NCBI GenBank assembly: GCA_036417435.1
Contig: CM070901.1
Coordinates: 9,088,001-9,152,000, forward strand
Direction: 5' to 3'
Source: Inia geoffrensis
Lineage: Eukaryota > Chordata > Mammalia > Artiodactyla > Iniidae
DNA length: 64,000 nucleotides
In this document: piece after piece, positions 12,106-24,444 of the stretch
Layout of the letters: each line of letters opens with the position of its first letter
How positions within the stretch are numbered: the first letter of the stretch is position 1
The notes under the pieces: generated by a model
The model's input: only the letters and a program-made list of their open reading frames with translations
What the model was told of the DNA's origin: nothing
The model's database searches: none
Position numbers and translations under genes: made by a program

Positions 12106-13489
12106 GTATTGTCATTTGCTTTCAAGAAGAGTTTGCTGTTGAGGAGAGCTACATGGGTTAAAGATTTATGAGGCTGCACCTAAGATTTTTATCTTTTTGT
12201 GTTTCCAGACTCTAGTTAACTGAAGGTATTACCATTAGTCAATGGCAGATCACTCAAATTTTATATGAATCAATTTTATTTCTGCTATCCAGACTGGCGC
12301 TGCAGGATATGTTCACCTTGACCCTTGGGGTAAGGGTGGGGAGGTGGAAGAGGGGAATGGCATTGGTGTGACTGGACCTGGAAACCTTGAGCCATTCATT
12401 AGCATATTTATGAGGTAGCAGCATGCATGACATCTGTGCCAGATGGTCTGTGAAATGGAGAAAGCACGCATACACTTTATTGTCTACGTTTGGGTGAGTA
12501 GTAGTGGATGGATAAGAAGAAATTAGGAATAAAAGCCCAAGAAATGACTAAAATTTGTTTTAGATAATCTAATAATATTTTCTCAACTAAGATAAAAATA
12601 TACAAGCATGAGGTCTTTTGGTAAATTCTATATATGACATTTCTCTATGGGATAGATTTGCTTATGTGTTCATTTAACCACACTTATTAGGCATCTGCCA
12701 TGTGCCTCAATCTGTGCTAAATACTGGTAATTAAATATGTAAAATACATATTACATGTTATATATGTGTGTGTGTATATGTATATAAAATATATATGTAT
12801 AATTTCTTTTGAGGAATTCACAGTCTAGTGAAAGGATAGACATTGTGTGTAATGTGATAGTGGCTGAGCAGTCCCTCTCAGGTCCTGGTGTGTGGTCTTT
12901 CCTTCTCCTTCTCTACCTGCCGTCAGGGTGACCAAGACTGCCATCTCTTTCAGGTGGGAGGCATGCCTGTGAGTATTCTAGGTCACTGAAAAGGGAATTT
13001 CCAATATAGCACAGTTAAGAAGGGGCTGTCCTGTGGAAAACCTACACCCAAAGTGATGGGGAGAATGGCTAACTTCACTTCTCCCAGGATGGCAGCCGGT
13101 GTTCTCTGGAGTTCTGAGGAAGATCCGCCGGCTTGGGTCACCTGCTAAGCAACAGCTCCTACTCCTCTCCATGTAATTATCCTAGTTCTTGTTGTCGTTT
13201 CTCTTCTCCACATAACCCTGGGTGGGGTTGGAGAGGATGTACGGAAGTTAGAAGAGCCAGTGTGTGCTCTAAAGAAGGGAGCTGGGCCAACTGCATATCT
13301 TGGAAATAATTCTGTGCTGCCTCCTTAGGTTCTCCTTTTAAAATTTTTCTCTGAAGTGGTGTTTCTGTGCTGTGGACCTCTATGGCTGGCTGGTGATTCT
13401 CAGAATATTGCTTATAAATCCAAAAATAAAACATATAGGGTTGCAAAGGAAACCAATTATATTGAAATATAGTCATCAAAATATCTTAA
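12106..13489. other. Intergenic, no gene seen
   Basis: AT-rich; a short TATA/TGTG stretch near 12760-12800. No gene-like frame. Confidence 0.65.
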
Positions 13490-13874
13490 AAAACAGTAAT
13501 AGAGGAGACTTCCACTTCCTGGAAGATGGAATAGATATTCTTTCCCCTATTCCTCCCACTAAATACAACTAAAATCCCTGCATATTATATATGAAACAAT
13601 CATAAAAAGACTCTGAAAAGTGAAAAGAATAAGAAGACCAGCTGGAGACTTTAGGGCCCAAAGAATAATAATATGATGAGTTTCCTAGATTGTCTTTTTG
13701 CTTCACATATCCCAGATCTGGAGCTGAAAAAGCTGGCAACCCAGAAATGTCAAGGCAGGCAGACAGAAAAGTCTCAACAAAAGCCTTCTTTCTTTAGCCA
13801 AAGGACCAGGGAAGGATTCAGCCTAACAAGACAGAAAACTTTTAAACAATAAGTACTCAATTCTAGCCAGACAC

Positions 13875-13877
13875 CAC

Positions 13878-13913
<36 letters not shown>

Positions 13914-13917
13914 GCAC
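13875..13917. repeat. (AC)n microsatellite with GC interruptions
   Basis: AC array with CGCACA and CACGCACG edges, inside old L1 sequence. Confidence 0.95.
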
Positions 13918-14880
13918 AAATCTGTGGCCATACCCATTCCCATGCCAGCAAAGTCTGAATGGGGAGAGATAGGTTTCCACCCTTGTCAGACTCTGAGCCA
14001 GCGAGGTTTCAGTGGAGATCTAGTTAGAAGCTGAAACTCTCACCCCTCCCCAGCAGTAAAAATGAGCATCTATCCCCCCTCAGGTGTCAACAGAGGCCAA
14101 GTGGGAAACTTGGACTTCTAATCCTGGAAATAATAAGGCAGCATCTGTCTTCTCCTACTGGAGTAGGGAGATATGAAGGCAAGTAATACAGAAGGTTTAA
14201 ATAAGATCCAGGGTCTCATAACAAAATACTTAAAATGTCCAGATTTTAATATGAAATCACTTGTCATGCAAAGAACCAGGAAAAATCTCAACTCAATGGA
14301 AAAAGATAACCAGCTGATACCAACAGTGAGATGACAGAGATGTTAAAATGACCTGAGAAAGAGTTTAAAGCCATCATAAAAACCCCATAAGCAATTATGA
14401 GCACATGTAAAACACATGAAAAATAAAAAGTTTCAGCAAAGAAATAGAGGACATAAAGAAGAACCAAATGGAAAAATTAGAACTGAAACATTCAATAAAC
14501 TAAATGAAAACAGTCAACGAATGGGCCCAATAGCAGAGTGGATAAGACAGAGGCAACAATACAGTGAACTTGAAGATAAAATAGGAATTACTTAATCTGA
14601 AAAAAAGAGAGAAAATAGACTGAGGTAAAACAAACAAACAAACAAAAAACAAACAGAGCCTCAGGTACCTGTGGGACTGTAATAAAAAAGCTAACATCTG
14701 TGTCATCAGAGCCCTGAAAAGAGAGGAGAAAGGGTGGGGCTGAAAGGAAATGGCTGAAAACTTCCCAATTTGACAAGAGAGCTAAACCTACATATTCAAG
14801 AAGCTGAGTGGGTCACAAAAAGGATAAATCCGTAGAAATACACATCAAAGCATATCAAAGTCAAACTTCTAAAACTGAAA

Positions 14881-15574
14881 TGGAGATTTCTGAAAAAAAC
14901 TAAAAATGGAACTACCATATGATCCAGTTATTACACATTGGGATATTTATGCAAAGAAAAAGAAAACAGTAATTCAAAAACCATATGCACCCCAATGTTC
15001 ACTGCAGCATTATTAACAATAGCTAAGATATGGAAGCAACCTAAGTGTCCATTGATAGATGAATGGATAAAGAAGATGTGGTATGTATATACATATTTCA
15101 TTATATATGGAATATCATTTAGCCATTAAAAAATGAAATCTTGTCATTTGAGGTAACATGGATGGACCTTATCCTAAGTGAAATGTCAGGCAGAGAAAAA
15201 CAAATATTGTATTTCGCTTATATGTGGAAACTGAAAAACAAAACAAAGGAACAAACAAAACAGAGACAGACTCGTAGATACAGAGAACAAACTGGTGGTT
15301 GCCGGGGGTGGGGGTAGGGGAGGGACAGATGAAACAGGTGAAGGGAACTAAGAGTTACAAACTTCCAGTTATAAAATAAATAAGTCACAGGATGTAATGT
15401 ACACACAGAGAATATCATCAGTAATACTGTAACAACTTTGTATGGCAACAGATGGTAAGTGGTCTTACTATGGTGATTATTTCATAATGTACAAAATTAT
15501 CCTATGTTGTACACCTGAAACTAATATAATACTGTAGCTAATATAACTCAATAAAAAAAGGGGGATAAAACAAA
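14881..15574 (+). mobile_element. Younger L1 3' end nested in old L1 ORF1
   Basis: ORF2 end plus 3' UTR (CTGAAAAAAACTAAAAATGG to CTCAATAAAAAAAG). The host ORF1 sequence continues on both sides. Confidence 0.85.
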
Positions 15575-15949
15575 AGGAAAAAATCTTGTAAGTAGTGAGA
15601 GAAATGACCTTACCTATAGGGGGAAAACAATTTGAATGATAGCAGATTTATCAGAAACCATGGAGGCTAGAAGGCATATCATTTTTTAAGTGCTGAAAGA
15701 AAAGAACAATGAACACAAAATTCTGTATCCAGTGCAAATGCCCCTCAGGAATGAAAGGGAAATCAAGACATTCTCTGATGAAGGAAACCTAAGACCCCTT
15801 TCCACCATTAGACCTACTTCTAGTTCTTATGTTATAAAAGCAAGAGGAAGTAAGGTAGGCATACCATAACCAATTCAAAACATAAGTGGTAAAAGAGGGT
15901 TTGATATTAAAAGTCAGATGTTAGACATTCTGTTTCAGCTTTCACAGTA

Positions 15950-16885
15950 AATTAAATAACCTAAACAGAAAAGGCAGAAGATGATATGGAAAAAGACATG
16001 AACAGACATTTCACCAAAGAGGATATTCCGACAAGTAAGCTCATGAAAAGATGTTCAACATCATTAGCCTTTAGGGAAATGCAAATTAAAACCCTAATCG
16101 ATATCACTACACACCTACTAGGCTGGCTAAAATAAAAAACTATTTTAACTCAAAATGTTTGTGAGGATGGGAGAAAACTACATTATTCATACGTACATTG
16201 CTGGTGAAAATGTAAAATGATACAGCCACTGAAAAACAGTTTGACAGTTCTCTTACAAAACTAAACATGTGTAACCCAGCAATTGCACTCTTGTTATCCC
16301 AGAGAAGTGAAAACTTGAGTTGACACAACAACCTGTACATGAATGTTTGCAGCAGTTTTGTTTATAAGAGCCCAAACTGGAGGCAATCCAGGTGGATTTC
16401 AGCGGGTAAATGGTTAAACAGATGATGCTACACTCACACTATGGAATAGGACTTAGCATAAAAAGAATAACTCACTGATACACACACCAACTTGGATGAA
16501 TATCCATAGCGTGATGCTGGTGGAAAAGCCAGTCCCTAAAGTTTACATATTGTAAGATTCCATTTGTATGACATTCTAGAAACGACGAAATTTCAGAAAT
16601 GGATAGGAGGTTGTGGTTTTCACGGGTTTAGGATAGGGTGAGGTGGGAGAAAAGTATGTATGATTATGAGGAAGACAAGGCAAGGAATCCTTGTGGTGAC
16701 GGAAATATATTCTATATCTTGAACTATATCCATGTCAATATACCAGTCATGATATTTTACTGTAGTTTTGCAAGATGTGACTGTTGGGGAGAAATGAGTA
16801 GAGAGTACACGGGATCTCTCTGTATTATTTCTTACAACTGTACGTGAATCTACAATATCTCAAAATAAAATATTTACTTAAACTA
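15950..16885 (+). mobile_element. Old L1 ORF2 end and 3' UTR
   Basis: Diverged ORF2 carboxyl end (GACATTTCACCAAAGAGGAT) through 3' UTR to an AATAAAATATTTA end. Much more diverged than the L1 at 14881. Confidence 0.75.
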
Positions 16886-17427
16886 TGATAGAGTAATACA
16901 TGTACTTCATTAACACTTTAAACAAGATCTACTGGCAGGTCTAATGACTCGTGAGATTTGGAAGTAATAATGATTGTAAATAAGATTTGAAAATATCTTC
17001 AACAACTGTAATGTGACGTAAAAATACCTGTGCTTTCTATTTGTGACAGAGTCTCATGTCTGGCTACTACCGTTGTGGTTTATTGCTAGATTCACAATGG
17101 AAGGAAACGCTAAATTTAGCCTGGGGTTAGTGAAAATGAAGATGTAATTCCCTCCTATCCATGGGCACAAACCCCCAAAAGGTCTGTGGACAAGTTCAGA
17201 ACCTCTGCTCTAGATCATATGTGAAGTGTTAAAAAAAATAATAAACAAAGGAACAAACTGGACCCTGAACAAGGTAGAGTTCTCGTTCCTCCTGGGAAAC
17301 AGTTCCACGTCTTGCCCAAGCAATGAGAATGCTTTTGATTGACAGGGAAATGCTTCTACAAGCAGTTGCACAAGGGAAGAGATTAATGTTGTGGGATAGA
17401 TATTATCTCAGTAAAAATGCTATAATG

Positions 17428-17640
17428 GGGCTTCCCTGGTGGCGGCACAGTGGTTGAAAGTCCGTCTGCCGATGCAGGGGACACGGGTTCGTGCCCCGGT
17501 CCGGGAAGATCCCACGTGCCGCAAAGCGGCTGGGCCCGTAAGACATGGCCGCTGAGCCTGCGCGTCCGGAGCCTGTGCTCCGCAGCGGGGGAGGCCACGA
17601 CAGTGAGAGGCCCGCGTACCGCAAAAAAAAAAAAAAAAAA
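17428..17640 (+). mobile_element. CHR-type SINE, young
   Basis: Complete copy with an A18 tail; TSD AAAAATGCTATAATG at 17413-17427 and repeated after the tail. It carries a small duplication in the A-box region (GGTGGCGGCACAGTGG). Confidence 0.94.
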
Positions 17641-18104
17641 TGCTATAATGAAGGCGTGAACAAAATAATGTGGGTGATCAGAAAAAAGAAGTATTTTTTT
17701 CTGCCTAGGGGTTTGTCCGTGAAGTTTTAAAGAAAGCAAATTTTTATCAAGGATTTGAAGAAGGAGTAAGGAAATCTCAGTCTCAATAAGGAGGAAAGAA
17801 GGGCATTTCAGGCAAGAAAACAATACATGCCGAGGCCTGGGGCGTGGAGCTCCGGAGAAGCTTTTCCTGTCAAGGGACGTAGAGATGTCTGCTTTGGTGG
17901 CAGGCCAGGGTACCCTAGTGGAGAGTGAAGAGAATAATTTTAAAAAACTATGAAAGTAAGCTGGAAAAGTAATTGAGTCAGAATGAGAGGAGCCTACCAG
18001 TAGATTTGGAGCTGAATGTAAGTCCTATGGGGTTGTGAACAGGTCTTCCTAGGTAAAGTAATGAAGTGATCTCATTTGATTTTTAGGAAGGGAAAGGGAA
18101 TTAA

Positions 18105-18260
18105 TAAACGTGGGTGGCTACTAAGTGCCTACACAGTGGTAAGTACAGTGCATGCAATGTTTCTTAGATTTCTTAAAACCATTTATGAGGTTGATACAAT
18201 TTACAAGTAAGAAAACAGTCTGAGAGAGGTTCAGTACTAAGCCAAAGGCTGAACAACAAT
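18105..18260 (+). repeat. Probable MIR relic
   Basis: Weak: CTACTAAGTGCCTACACAGT, then GAAAACAGTCTGAGAGAGGT. Heavily diverged. Confidence 0.45.
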
Positions 18261-18509
18261 TACAGTGGTGGAATCAAGATGACAACTGGAATCTGATTAT
18301 TCTTTCTGCTCCACAACCTTTCCACTCCTTTCTTAGGATGAACTGAGCATGTGCAGGCTGGAGATGGGAGAACTTTCAGTAGAAAGTTGTAGTGAAGAAT
18401 CCAGGTGAGAGGTGGTGAGGACCTGCCCAAAAGTATACTGTCTTCATGTAAATTACTTAGCATACTATTGTTGTTGGTTGTCTTCATGCAAATTCTTTCT
18501 CCACTATTT

Positions 18510-18540
18510 TATTTTATTTTTATTTTATTTTATTTTCCAG
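18510..18540. repeat. (TTTTA)n simple repeat
   Basis: Imperfect TTTTA array. Confidence 0.85.
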
Positions 18541-19677
18541 TTTTATTGATGTCTTCACATTGTAAATTTAAGGAGTAGAGCTGTGAGGAGAATCTCTGAG
18601 GTTTAATAACTCAGTAATGTGAATGGTTGAGGTTTCTAACTTTCATAAAAAGTATATATAGTGACAGGTTTTTAATCCCAGGGAATAGAGTATGTGATAA
18701 AGACGGTAACATGATAGTATACTAGGAAGAGAAGCAGGTTGCTACCTGAGGAAATAAACCATAACAAATAATCAGAAGGTCAGGGGCTCTCTAGAATCAT
18801 TAGCCTGGAGTATCAAAATAGTAACAGTAGCAAAAACTTTAGATTAAACCTGGTATCTTTACTGATTTGAGAAATGCCTCAAGGGGTTGTTATATTTTAG
18901 AATGTAAAAACACTGAATGTAATACGTTGGTGAAAACATTCTTTTTCTTACGGATAAAAATAATTGTGGAATTAATAGAAAGCTATGGCTTAGCTAAAAC
19001 AAGTTTTATGTCTATTTTATTCCAAGAGGATTTGTTATTGCAAAACAGCGCCAGGCTTTTGTTTAGTTCATCAGTTGGTCAATACAAGTTCACAGAACCT
19101 CTGACAATACTGCACGGCTAAAGTGTGCCTTCCCAGACCACCCAGTTTTCTCCCTATCTCACCACTTAGCTTATTTTTTTTTTTTTTGTTAAGCATTTGC
19201 CATAATCTAGAATTAACTTGTTTGTTTACTTGTTCATTATCTATTGACCCCAGTGGAATGTAAGTTCCAGGGGCAGGAAACCTGTCGCTCTTCTTCAATG
19301 AGGTGTCCTCAGTGCTTTGCAGAGTACACACTCAACAAGTATTTGCTGAATGAGAGATTAGATGCAGAGATTAATAAACTGGTGTGCCATGGGAATGTGA
19401 GTTAAGTCTTGAAGCATCTATGGGATATGGGTAGGATAAAGGGAGTAGGGAACCTATTCAGGCAGGTCAATACAAGTGAAATGATGGTGGCTTTGTTAAT
19501 GGGGTTAAGGAGGCAAGCAGAGAGATTAAAGCAGTGATTTTATGGTAGATTGTTTGGGGGAAAATTAAGGTTGTTAGGGGAGAGGCAGATTGCAGAGAAG
19601 ATCCAAAGCCAAGCAGGATTTTAGAGTTAGAAGAGATTTCACGATCCAGTCAACTCCCTTAAACATGAAGTGGCTGG

Positions 19678-19878
19678 AGGGACTTCCCTGGTGGTCCAGT
19701 GGTTAAGACTTCGCCTTCCAATGCAAGGGTTGCGGGTTTGAGCCCTAGTCAGGGAACTAAGATCCCACATGCCTTGGGACCAAAAAACCAAAACAGAAGC
19801 AGTATTGTAACAAATTCAATCAAGACTTAAAAAAATATGGTCCACATCAAAACAAAAATCTTAAAAAAAAAAAAGAAG
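19678..19878 (+). mobile_element. CHR-type SINE, older subfamily
   Basis: Head GACTTCCCTGGTGGTCCAGT followed by a body unlike the young copies and an A-rich tail. TSD ATGAAGTGGCTGG against ATGAAGTGACTGG. Confidence 0.87.
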
Positions 19879-20586
19879 ATGAAGTGACTGGGGTGCTGAG
19901 AGGTGACGGGTGACCTAGCCAGGTAACTAAATGGTTAATGCTGTTACGATCAGAAATCTCATTCTGTTAACTTCCAATCCAGTGCTCTTCCTATGGTGCT
20001 TTGGAAATAGGAGAGCAATGAAACTGAATGAAACACAGTATATGGTAAAGTTGGTGTTTATGAAAAGTAATCTGACTCAGCATGTAGGGTGAGTTGGAAA
20101 GGGAGAGCTCTAATTCCAAGAGAACAGGCAATATACTGGAGAGCAGTGTTGTAAGCAGTGGAGCTGCAAATCAAATTTCTAAATATATTCCTTGTTTTAT
20201 ACTTATTTGCTCATTTAATACTTTCCAGTCATGTTTGAACTGATAAAGACAATAGTCCATGCAGTCGGGATAAAAATCACGTGTGTTCTAAATTTCACTT
20301 TATGATGGCCCATTTTCTGGTATTCTCCCCAAGTCCCTATTGAGTCATGGACTGCCTCTGCAGTGGCTTTAGAACAATCACACAAATATCAGTTCCTTTT
20401 TAGCAGAGTGTGTGATAGACATTGTTGATTGCCCACACAGTTTCATTTCCTCCTTACTAACAAAACCCTACTTTCCTTCAGCACCTCACGTCAACCCTAG
20501 GCATGATCCCTCTCCTGGACCGAGTAGTATTGGATCCTGGTGATGATTCCACACCTTTGCCAAGGATCCTTTAAAAGCCCAACCTT

Positions 20587-20790
20587 GGGCTTCCCTGGTG
20601 GCGCAGTGGTTGACAGTCCACCTGCCGATGCAGGGGACACGGGTTCGTGCCCCGGTCCGGGAAGGTCCCACGTGCCGTGGAGCGGCTGGGCCCGTGAGCC
20701 ATGGCCGCTGAACCTGCGCGTCCTGAGCCTGTGCTCCGCAACGGGAGAGGCCACAACAGTGAGAGGTCCATGTACCGCAAAAAAAAAAAA
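20587..20790 (+). mobile_element. CHR-type SINE, young
   Basis: Complete copy; TSD AAAAGCCCAACCTT at 20573-20586 and 20789-20802. Confidence 0.94.
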
Positions 20791-20935
20791 AAGCCCAACC
20801 TTAAGCCAATCTGTGCATGATTTCTTCTCTGGACTGCTACAGGTTGACCCAAGGAGACTTAAGAAACCTTTTTCACTGTACTTGGAGGAGCGATCTCTTG
20901 TCTCCATCGCTCCTCTCACGAGTGGCAACCCTTTT

Positions 20936-21230
20936 CTTTTTTTTTAACATCTTTATTGAGGTATAATTGCTTTACACTGTTGTGTTAGTTGCTGCTGTAT
21001 AACAAAGTGAATCAGCTATACATATACATATATCCCTATATCCCCTCCCTCTTGCGCCTCCCTCTCACCCTCCTTTATCCCACCCTTCTAGGTGGTCACA
21101 AAGCACTGAGCTGATCTCCCTGTGCTATGGGGCTGCTTCCCACTAGCTATCTGTTTTACATTGGGTAGTGTATATATGTCAGTGCCACTCTTTTAGTTGG
21201 TCTCAGCTTACCCTTCCCCCTCCCCATGTC
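20936..21230 (-). mobile_element. L1 3' UTR, 5' truncated
   Basis: Same 3' UTR family as 8221-8570 (ACATCTTTATTGAGGTATAA, TAGGTGGTCACAAAGCACTG). Confidence 0.88.
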
Positions 21231-21606
21231 AAGTCCATTATCTAGTCTTCATCTTTATTCCTGTCCTGCCCCTAGGTTCTTCCCTTTTGTGACCATGGTG
21301 GAAGCCAGTCTGTTGACAAAGCAGAAGTATAGAGGAGGGCTAGAGAAATGATGCCCAGTCACAGCAGGAGCCCGGATTGCACAATGACTGGGGTTGATCC
21401 TATCTTTGAATTTCCATATTTTGCAAGCCAGCTTGATTGGGGTTTTTGACTCTTTGCAGACAAAATCATCCCATGATAGATGTAAGCGAGAAGACTGTAG
21501 AGGGGATATCTACTGCAACAGAATTCCCATGATGGCAGAGACCATGTATCTTGTTTGCTGCTTAGTGGGTGCCGGGCTGAATATTGTTGAATGTGTGAAA
21601 GCAACA

Positions 21607-21676
21607 TCCTAATCCTAATTCTAATTCTAATTCTAATTTTAATTCTAATTCTAATTCTAATTCTAATTCTAATTCT
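21607..21676. repeat. (CTAATT)n hexanucleotide array
   Basis: Nearly twelve units; the first one or two read CTAATC and one is TTAATT. Gives Leu-Ile or Arg-Ile open frames on both strands, which are artefacts. Confidence 0.95.
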
Positions 21677-21799
21677 GTGCAAAGGAGTCAGTTCCCTTAA
21701 GAAACTAGTTCTTTCAAGTCAGGATTTTCTAGTGGTCTTCCAGTCAACAATATTTACTGATCTCCATCATGTCTAGAAAATTATACCAAGTAGTGTTAG

Positions 21800-22045
21800 T
21801 AGCTAATGCTTAAATAAATAATGTTACTATTAAACATCATTTGCTAGCACTGTTATAAGCATTTTACATGTATCCATCCATGTATTTGGAAAAAAATCAA
21901 AAGAGCAGAAAGACCTGTTAAAGGGGTCTGTTCCTTACTGTTATATAGCTGAGAGGCAGTGAGGTTAAGAGGTTCCATAATATGTCCCTGCTTGGTGACA
22001 CAACCAATAAGAGTTGGAGGTGGGATCTGATTTCAGACAATCTAG
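21800..22045 (+). repeat. MIR relic
   Basis: CACTGTTATAAGCATTTTAC then GCAGTGAGGTTAAGAGGTTC and GGTGGGATCTGATTTCAG. Confidence 0.65.
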
Positions 22046-22231
22046 CTTTACTGCCTTTATTCAGCAAATAGAAGGCAGGTTTCCTAATTCAAAGCAGCAA
22101 GGTGGTAAAGGATTTTGAGAACTGCTGGCTACAAAGTATATTTTGGGGACTGGAAAAAGATAAGGCAAAGTGTAAATTTATTCTGGTTTATAATCTGTCA
22201 TCTCAGACTCAGCTTTTACTGTTATGCTTTG

Positions 22232-22552
22232 CAATAAGGGAGCCACTAGCCACATGTGGCTGCTGAGCACTTGGGAAGGTGGCTGGTGTGGACCTGGATG
22301 TGCTATAAGTGAAAAACATACACCACATTTTGAACACTTAATAAGAAAAAAGTACATATAAAATTTCTCTTTCATAATTTATTATATGGATCACATGTTG
22401 AAATGATAACATTCTGAATATTCAGGGTTATATAAAATATATTGTTAAATTAATTTTACTTGTTTTTACATATTTTAATGTGGCTATAAGATTTAAAATT
22501 ACCTATGTGGCATATTATATTACATTATCTTTTTTATTGGACAGCACTACTT
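22232..22552 (-). mobile_element. hAT-Charlie-type DNA element relic
   Basis: AGCCACTAGCCACATGTGGC at one end and TTGGACAGCACTAC at the other, with the AT-rich core of a common mammalian hAT MITE. Exact subfamily not assigned; no coding potential. Confidence 0.65.
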
Positions 22553-23604
22553 TACAGATTTTATGTTTAATGCTGTTTCTGGGTTCTTTCTACATTCTCT
22601 GGATGAAAAAATGCCTCAAAGTTCAGAGATACTTTATTAACATTTTCAATAGAGGGTGAAATATTGACTTTTTTCCTGAAAATAGTTGTCTGATGATCAA
22701 AATTATTTCAGAAATTATTGTCATCAGCTGCTCTTAAAATGTTAATCATCGTACTATCACTTTTGTAGAAAGTTATAGGACTTGTGAAGTTCTGGAATCT
22801 GAAAACAGAAGTAGAATAAATTAGAAAGAGTTAGCACTTTAAGCCCTGACATTTAGATTACCAGGCTCAGTGGCCACTTCTGAGAAGGCATGGGTTTGTG
22901 CCAAACAGAGATTTAATACTGTAAACTTTCCTGTTTTTGTATTGTTAACAGGGCAAAGGTCTGCTAAGTACCACCTGCTTCTCAAACCAAAGCTTTATAT
23001 CTGGTCTTTCTCAGACTACACCATGGCTCACATAACTGCATACGTGCATTTTCTTAGTTCTTTCAATATCATAGTTTAAAAATGCACTTGTCATAGACAA
23101 GCTGTAGTTGCATTCTGAAGCGAAAGACTGAAGAGTAATTTGGGGTGAAAGTGGCAAGAGGCCTATGAGATTGGAAGTTGCAAATGCATTTAAAAAAAAA
23201 TAAAAATCAGGTCCCTTATTACCCCAAAGCAGACAGCAGCAGATATCAATAGTTTCTTCTCGTTCTCTTCTTTGGCCCATTTCTCCTTTTCATTATTTTG
23301 ATTTGGTGTGACGTCCGTACATGTCTAAGATATACAACAGCTAAGTAAACACACAGCCTCACTTAAGGGAAGCTTCCATATAGGGCATTGTGCTTTTTAA
23401 ACTATATAAATATCAGATTAATTTGGGATTTGAGAAAAGCTAATGTTAGGATCTTATCCAAGATCCACACAGTTAATAGTTTTTTTTTTTCTTCTAAGTT
23501 TGCAAGGCAAAAACGTAAAGAAAAAATGAAAAACTATGTTGACTCCTGAAAAAACATTGTTTTGCAAATGAGTTTAGCAAATTTAAATCATTTATATCTC
23601 TGCA

Positions 23605-23810
23605 TTTTTTTTTTTTTGGCAGTACGCTGGCCTCTCACTGTTGTGGTCTCTCACGTTGCAGAGCACAGGCTCCGGACGCACAGGCCCAGCGGCCATGGCT
23701 CACGGGCCCAGCCGCTCCACGGCATGTGGGATCCTCCCAGACCAGGGCACGAACCCATGTCCCCTGCATCGGCAGGCGGACTCTCAACCACTGCACCACT
23801 AGGGAAGCCC
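23605..23810 (-). mobile_element. CHR-type SINE, young
   Basis: Complete copy with poly(T) at the left. A short TSD beginning TCTGCAT is seen at both ends. Confidence 0.92.
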
Positions 23811-23929
23811 TCTGCATGCATTTTTACTGAGGAGTTTGTGAATCGATCGGTCAATGAGCTAATTACTGAATCAATGATCAATGGGCACTGAGTATCTTCC
23901 ATATCTAGAACTTTACTAGTTACTCCAAT

Positions 23930-24440
23930 AATTAAGTAGAATAAGCCAAAATGGTCCAGTTATTGACCTTTTATTTGGAAGATAAGACAGACTCCCTTGG
24001 CAGGATTTCATAAAGGTGAAACTTGATCTGAGCCTTGAAAAATGAATAAAATCTAGAGAAAGAAAGGGCAGGTCTATGCAAGAGGAACAATTTGATCTCA
24101 TAACAGGAGAAAAATAATATATCTCAGGAACAGTAAGAAAATCCAGCATTGAATGTTTCTGGTCAGTGGTGAGAAATGAGATTGGATGGGCAGCAAAAGG
24201 CCACATGGTGGAGAAGTTTTAGCCTTAGATATAGGAGTTTATCATTCCAGAGTTCATATATTTTGTGTGAGAAAGTCAATGTTCAGATGGTAGTCTAGGG
24301 GACAACTGAGAAACAGGACACGGGATCTGACCTATCAAGCTCTAGTCGAGAGGACCATGACAGTGGTGTGCTTGATGACGAGGCTGGTTGATGATCTTAC
24401 AGAAATCAGTTTTTAAGACAAATAAAGCATAGCTTTTAGT
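23930..24440. repeat. Ancient LINE-like (L2/CR1 class?) relic
   Basis: Resembles the widespread old repeat with a tract on accumulated weight and group statistics of base order (GTGAAACTTGATCTGAGCC, GATCTGACCTATCAAGC). Class is uncertain. Confidence 0.35.
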
Positions 24441-24444
24441 TGTG

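Larger units (their letters stand above)
13490..15900 (+). mobile_element. Old L1 5'/ORF1 region, interrupted
   Basis: The left part (13490-14880) has the ORF1-type sequence of old mammalian L1 (AAGAACCAAATGGAAAAATT, CCTCAGGTACCTGTGGGACT). It resumes at about 15575 (CTATAGGGGGAAAACAATTT, ACCATGGAGGCTAGAAGG) after a younger L1. ORF1 is broken by many stops. Confidence 0.8.

Noticed and set aside
19678..19760. tRNA-like box A and box B sequences as a tRNA gene
   Set aside because: They belong to SINE heads; the acceptor stem and anticodon arm are not those of a functional tRNA and the SINE body follows directly.
21359..21776. Frames with Leu-Ile and Arg-Ile repeats on opposite strands
   Set aside because: Produced by the hexanucleotide array, which has no stop in these frames.
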